NCBI GenBank assembly: GCA_035689185.1
Contig: DASSLY010000017.1
Coordinates: 1-14,061, forward strand
Direction: 5' to 3'
Source of the DNA: DASSLY01 sp035689185
GTDB lineage: Bacteria > Actinomycetota > Actinomycetes > Actinomycetales > Dermatophilaceae
DNA length: 14,061 bases
This document shows positions 13,631-14,061 of the stretch, in pieces (position 1 is the stretch's first letter; each line of letters begins with the position of its first letter). A model generated the notes under the pieces. The model was given only the letters and a program-made list of their open reading frames with translations, did not search any database and had not been told where the DNA came from. Made by a program: the position numbers and the translations under genes.

Positions 13631-13961
13631 CGGTCGGGGACAGCAGCAGGTACGCCTCCAGGCCGACCATCCCCGCGGCCGCCGCCCAGTGTCCCGGCGG
13701 AACCGACCCCGGCCGCTCTACCACGGCCATCACCAGCAGGCCCGCCTGGAGCAGGACCACCCAGCCGAAAGTGACCGGGACGAGTTCGGCGTAGCTGAGG
13801 CTCTTGGCGTAGACGAGGAACATCACGACGAAGGTCAGCGCGCCGAGCAGCAGGAAGACCGCGTTCCCGCTCACCGCCCACCGCCTGGCCAGCATCGCTC
13901 CCAGCAGGTCCAACCCGGCCAACGCGGTCATTGCCAGCGTGGCAAGCAGGCCATGGCGCAC
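13623..13961 (-). CDS. Small four-helix membrane protein, SMR/DMT-like
   Basis: From GTG 13961 the product is 112 residues with four hydrophobic stretches: LLATLAMTALAGLDLLGAML, AVFLLLGALTFVVMFLVY, ELVPVTFGWVVLLQAGLLVM and HWAAAAGMVGLEAYLLL. Length and topology fit small multidrug resistance or related drug/metabolite transporters, but the SMR glutamate in helix 1 is not seen; an Asp in GLDLLG lies in that helix. The frame is open to ATG 14045, but the extra 28 residues overlap another frame that looks truly coding (next entry), so the shorter start is preferred. Its function is unassigned. Confidence 0.65.
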   Translation of the reverse strand: MRHGLLATLAMTALAGLDLLGAMLARRWAVSGNAVFLLLGALTFVVMFLVYAKSLSYAELVPVTFGWVVLLQAGLLVMAVVERPGSVPPGHWAAAAGMVGLEAYLLLSPTVA

Positions 13962-13965
13962 GCCC

Positions 13966-14061
13966 TCAGGAGGACACCAGCTCCCAGGCTGATACCTGGT
14001 CGATGAGGAAGGCCAGCTCCCAGGCGTGCTCGCGCCACACGTCATACCGGCCGCTGCGACC
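13966..14061 (-). CDS. C-terminal end of an unidentified protein (5' end outside window)
   Basis: Reading leftward from the right edge, one frame gives 31 residues ending YDVWREHAWELAFLIDQVSA-WELVSS, then TGA at 13968-13966. The composition (Trp, Tyr, Glu, Leu, His) looks like a real protein end, and the alternative frame over the same bases (TCGASTPGSWPSSS) does not. The stop is 4 bp before GTG 13961, so the two genes would form an operon. I do not recognise the family. Confidence 0.5.
   Translation of the reverse strand, partial: GRSGRYDVWREHAWELAFLIDQVSAWELVSS

Overview
The window is very GC-rich bacterial chromosome. It comes from an Actinomycetota (high-GC Gram-positive) genome. The evidence is frequent GTG starts with 4-bp GTGA/ATGA overlaps, a bifunctional PriA in place of HisA/TrpF, a mycothiol-type maleylpyruvate isomerase fold protein, an Erm(37)-like methylase and -10 boxes lying 6-7 nt from start codons (leaderless transcripts). 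The genus cannot be fixed from sequence alone.

Layout, left to right. (1) 1-1042, minus: infC (translation initiation factor IF-3). It starts at an ATC codon and runs off the left edge, with a proline/alanine/arginine tail of more than 160 residues encoded partly by DNA repeats. Upstream is a gene-free ~300-nt stretch with a candidate promoter and alternative hairpins. (2) 1404-5444: an accessory-looking block with an MFS transporter (minus), a Fur-family regulator of CatR type plus a monofunctional catalase (plus, one operon), and a short Erm(37)-like 23S rRNA methyltransferase (minus). (3) 5623-6315, plus: a metal-triad DinB/MDMPI-like protein. (4) 6328-12580, minus: a compact eight-gene operon hisD-hisC-hisB-orf-hisH-priA-ridA-like-sseB-like with overlaps or gaps of 17 bp or less. 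(5) 12624-13585, plus: a threonine/serine dehydratase broken by an apparent one-base deletion. It is divergent from hisD across 43 bp. (6) 13623-14061, minus: a small four-helix membrane protein and, just upstream of it, the last 31 codons of an unidentified gene.

How the genes work together. HisD, HisC, HisB, HisH and PriA are five histidine-biosynthesis proteins, and PriA normally also serves tryptophan synthesis. The dehydratase would consume threonine or serine. Both hisD and the dehydratase appear to be transcribed from leaderless promoters packed back to back, which leaves no room for a his leader-peptide attenuator. The Fur-type repressor and catalase form a peroxide-response pair, with a 7-11-7 inverted repeat just upstream as a candidate operator. 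In many actinobacteria an sseB-like gene lies close to infC, so the block between 1404 and 6315 may be an insertion into a conserved neighbourhood.

I see no mobile element, tRNA, rRNA or CRISPR array, and no clearly new multi-gene defence or biosynthetic system. The most interesting points are regulatory (infC leader and ATC start, divergent leaderless promoters) and variant-residue observations (Erm, PriA, Rid protein), plus the unknown gene embedded in the his operon.
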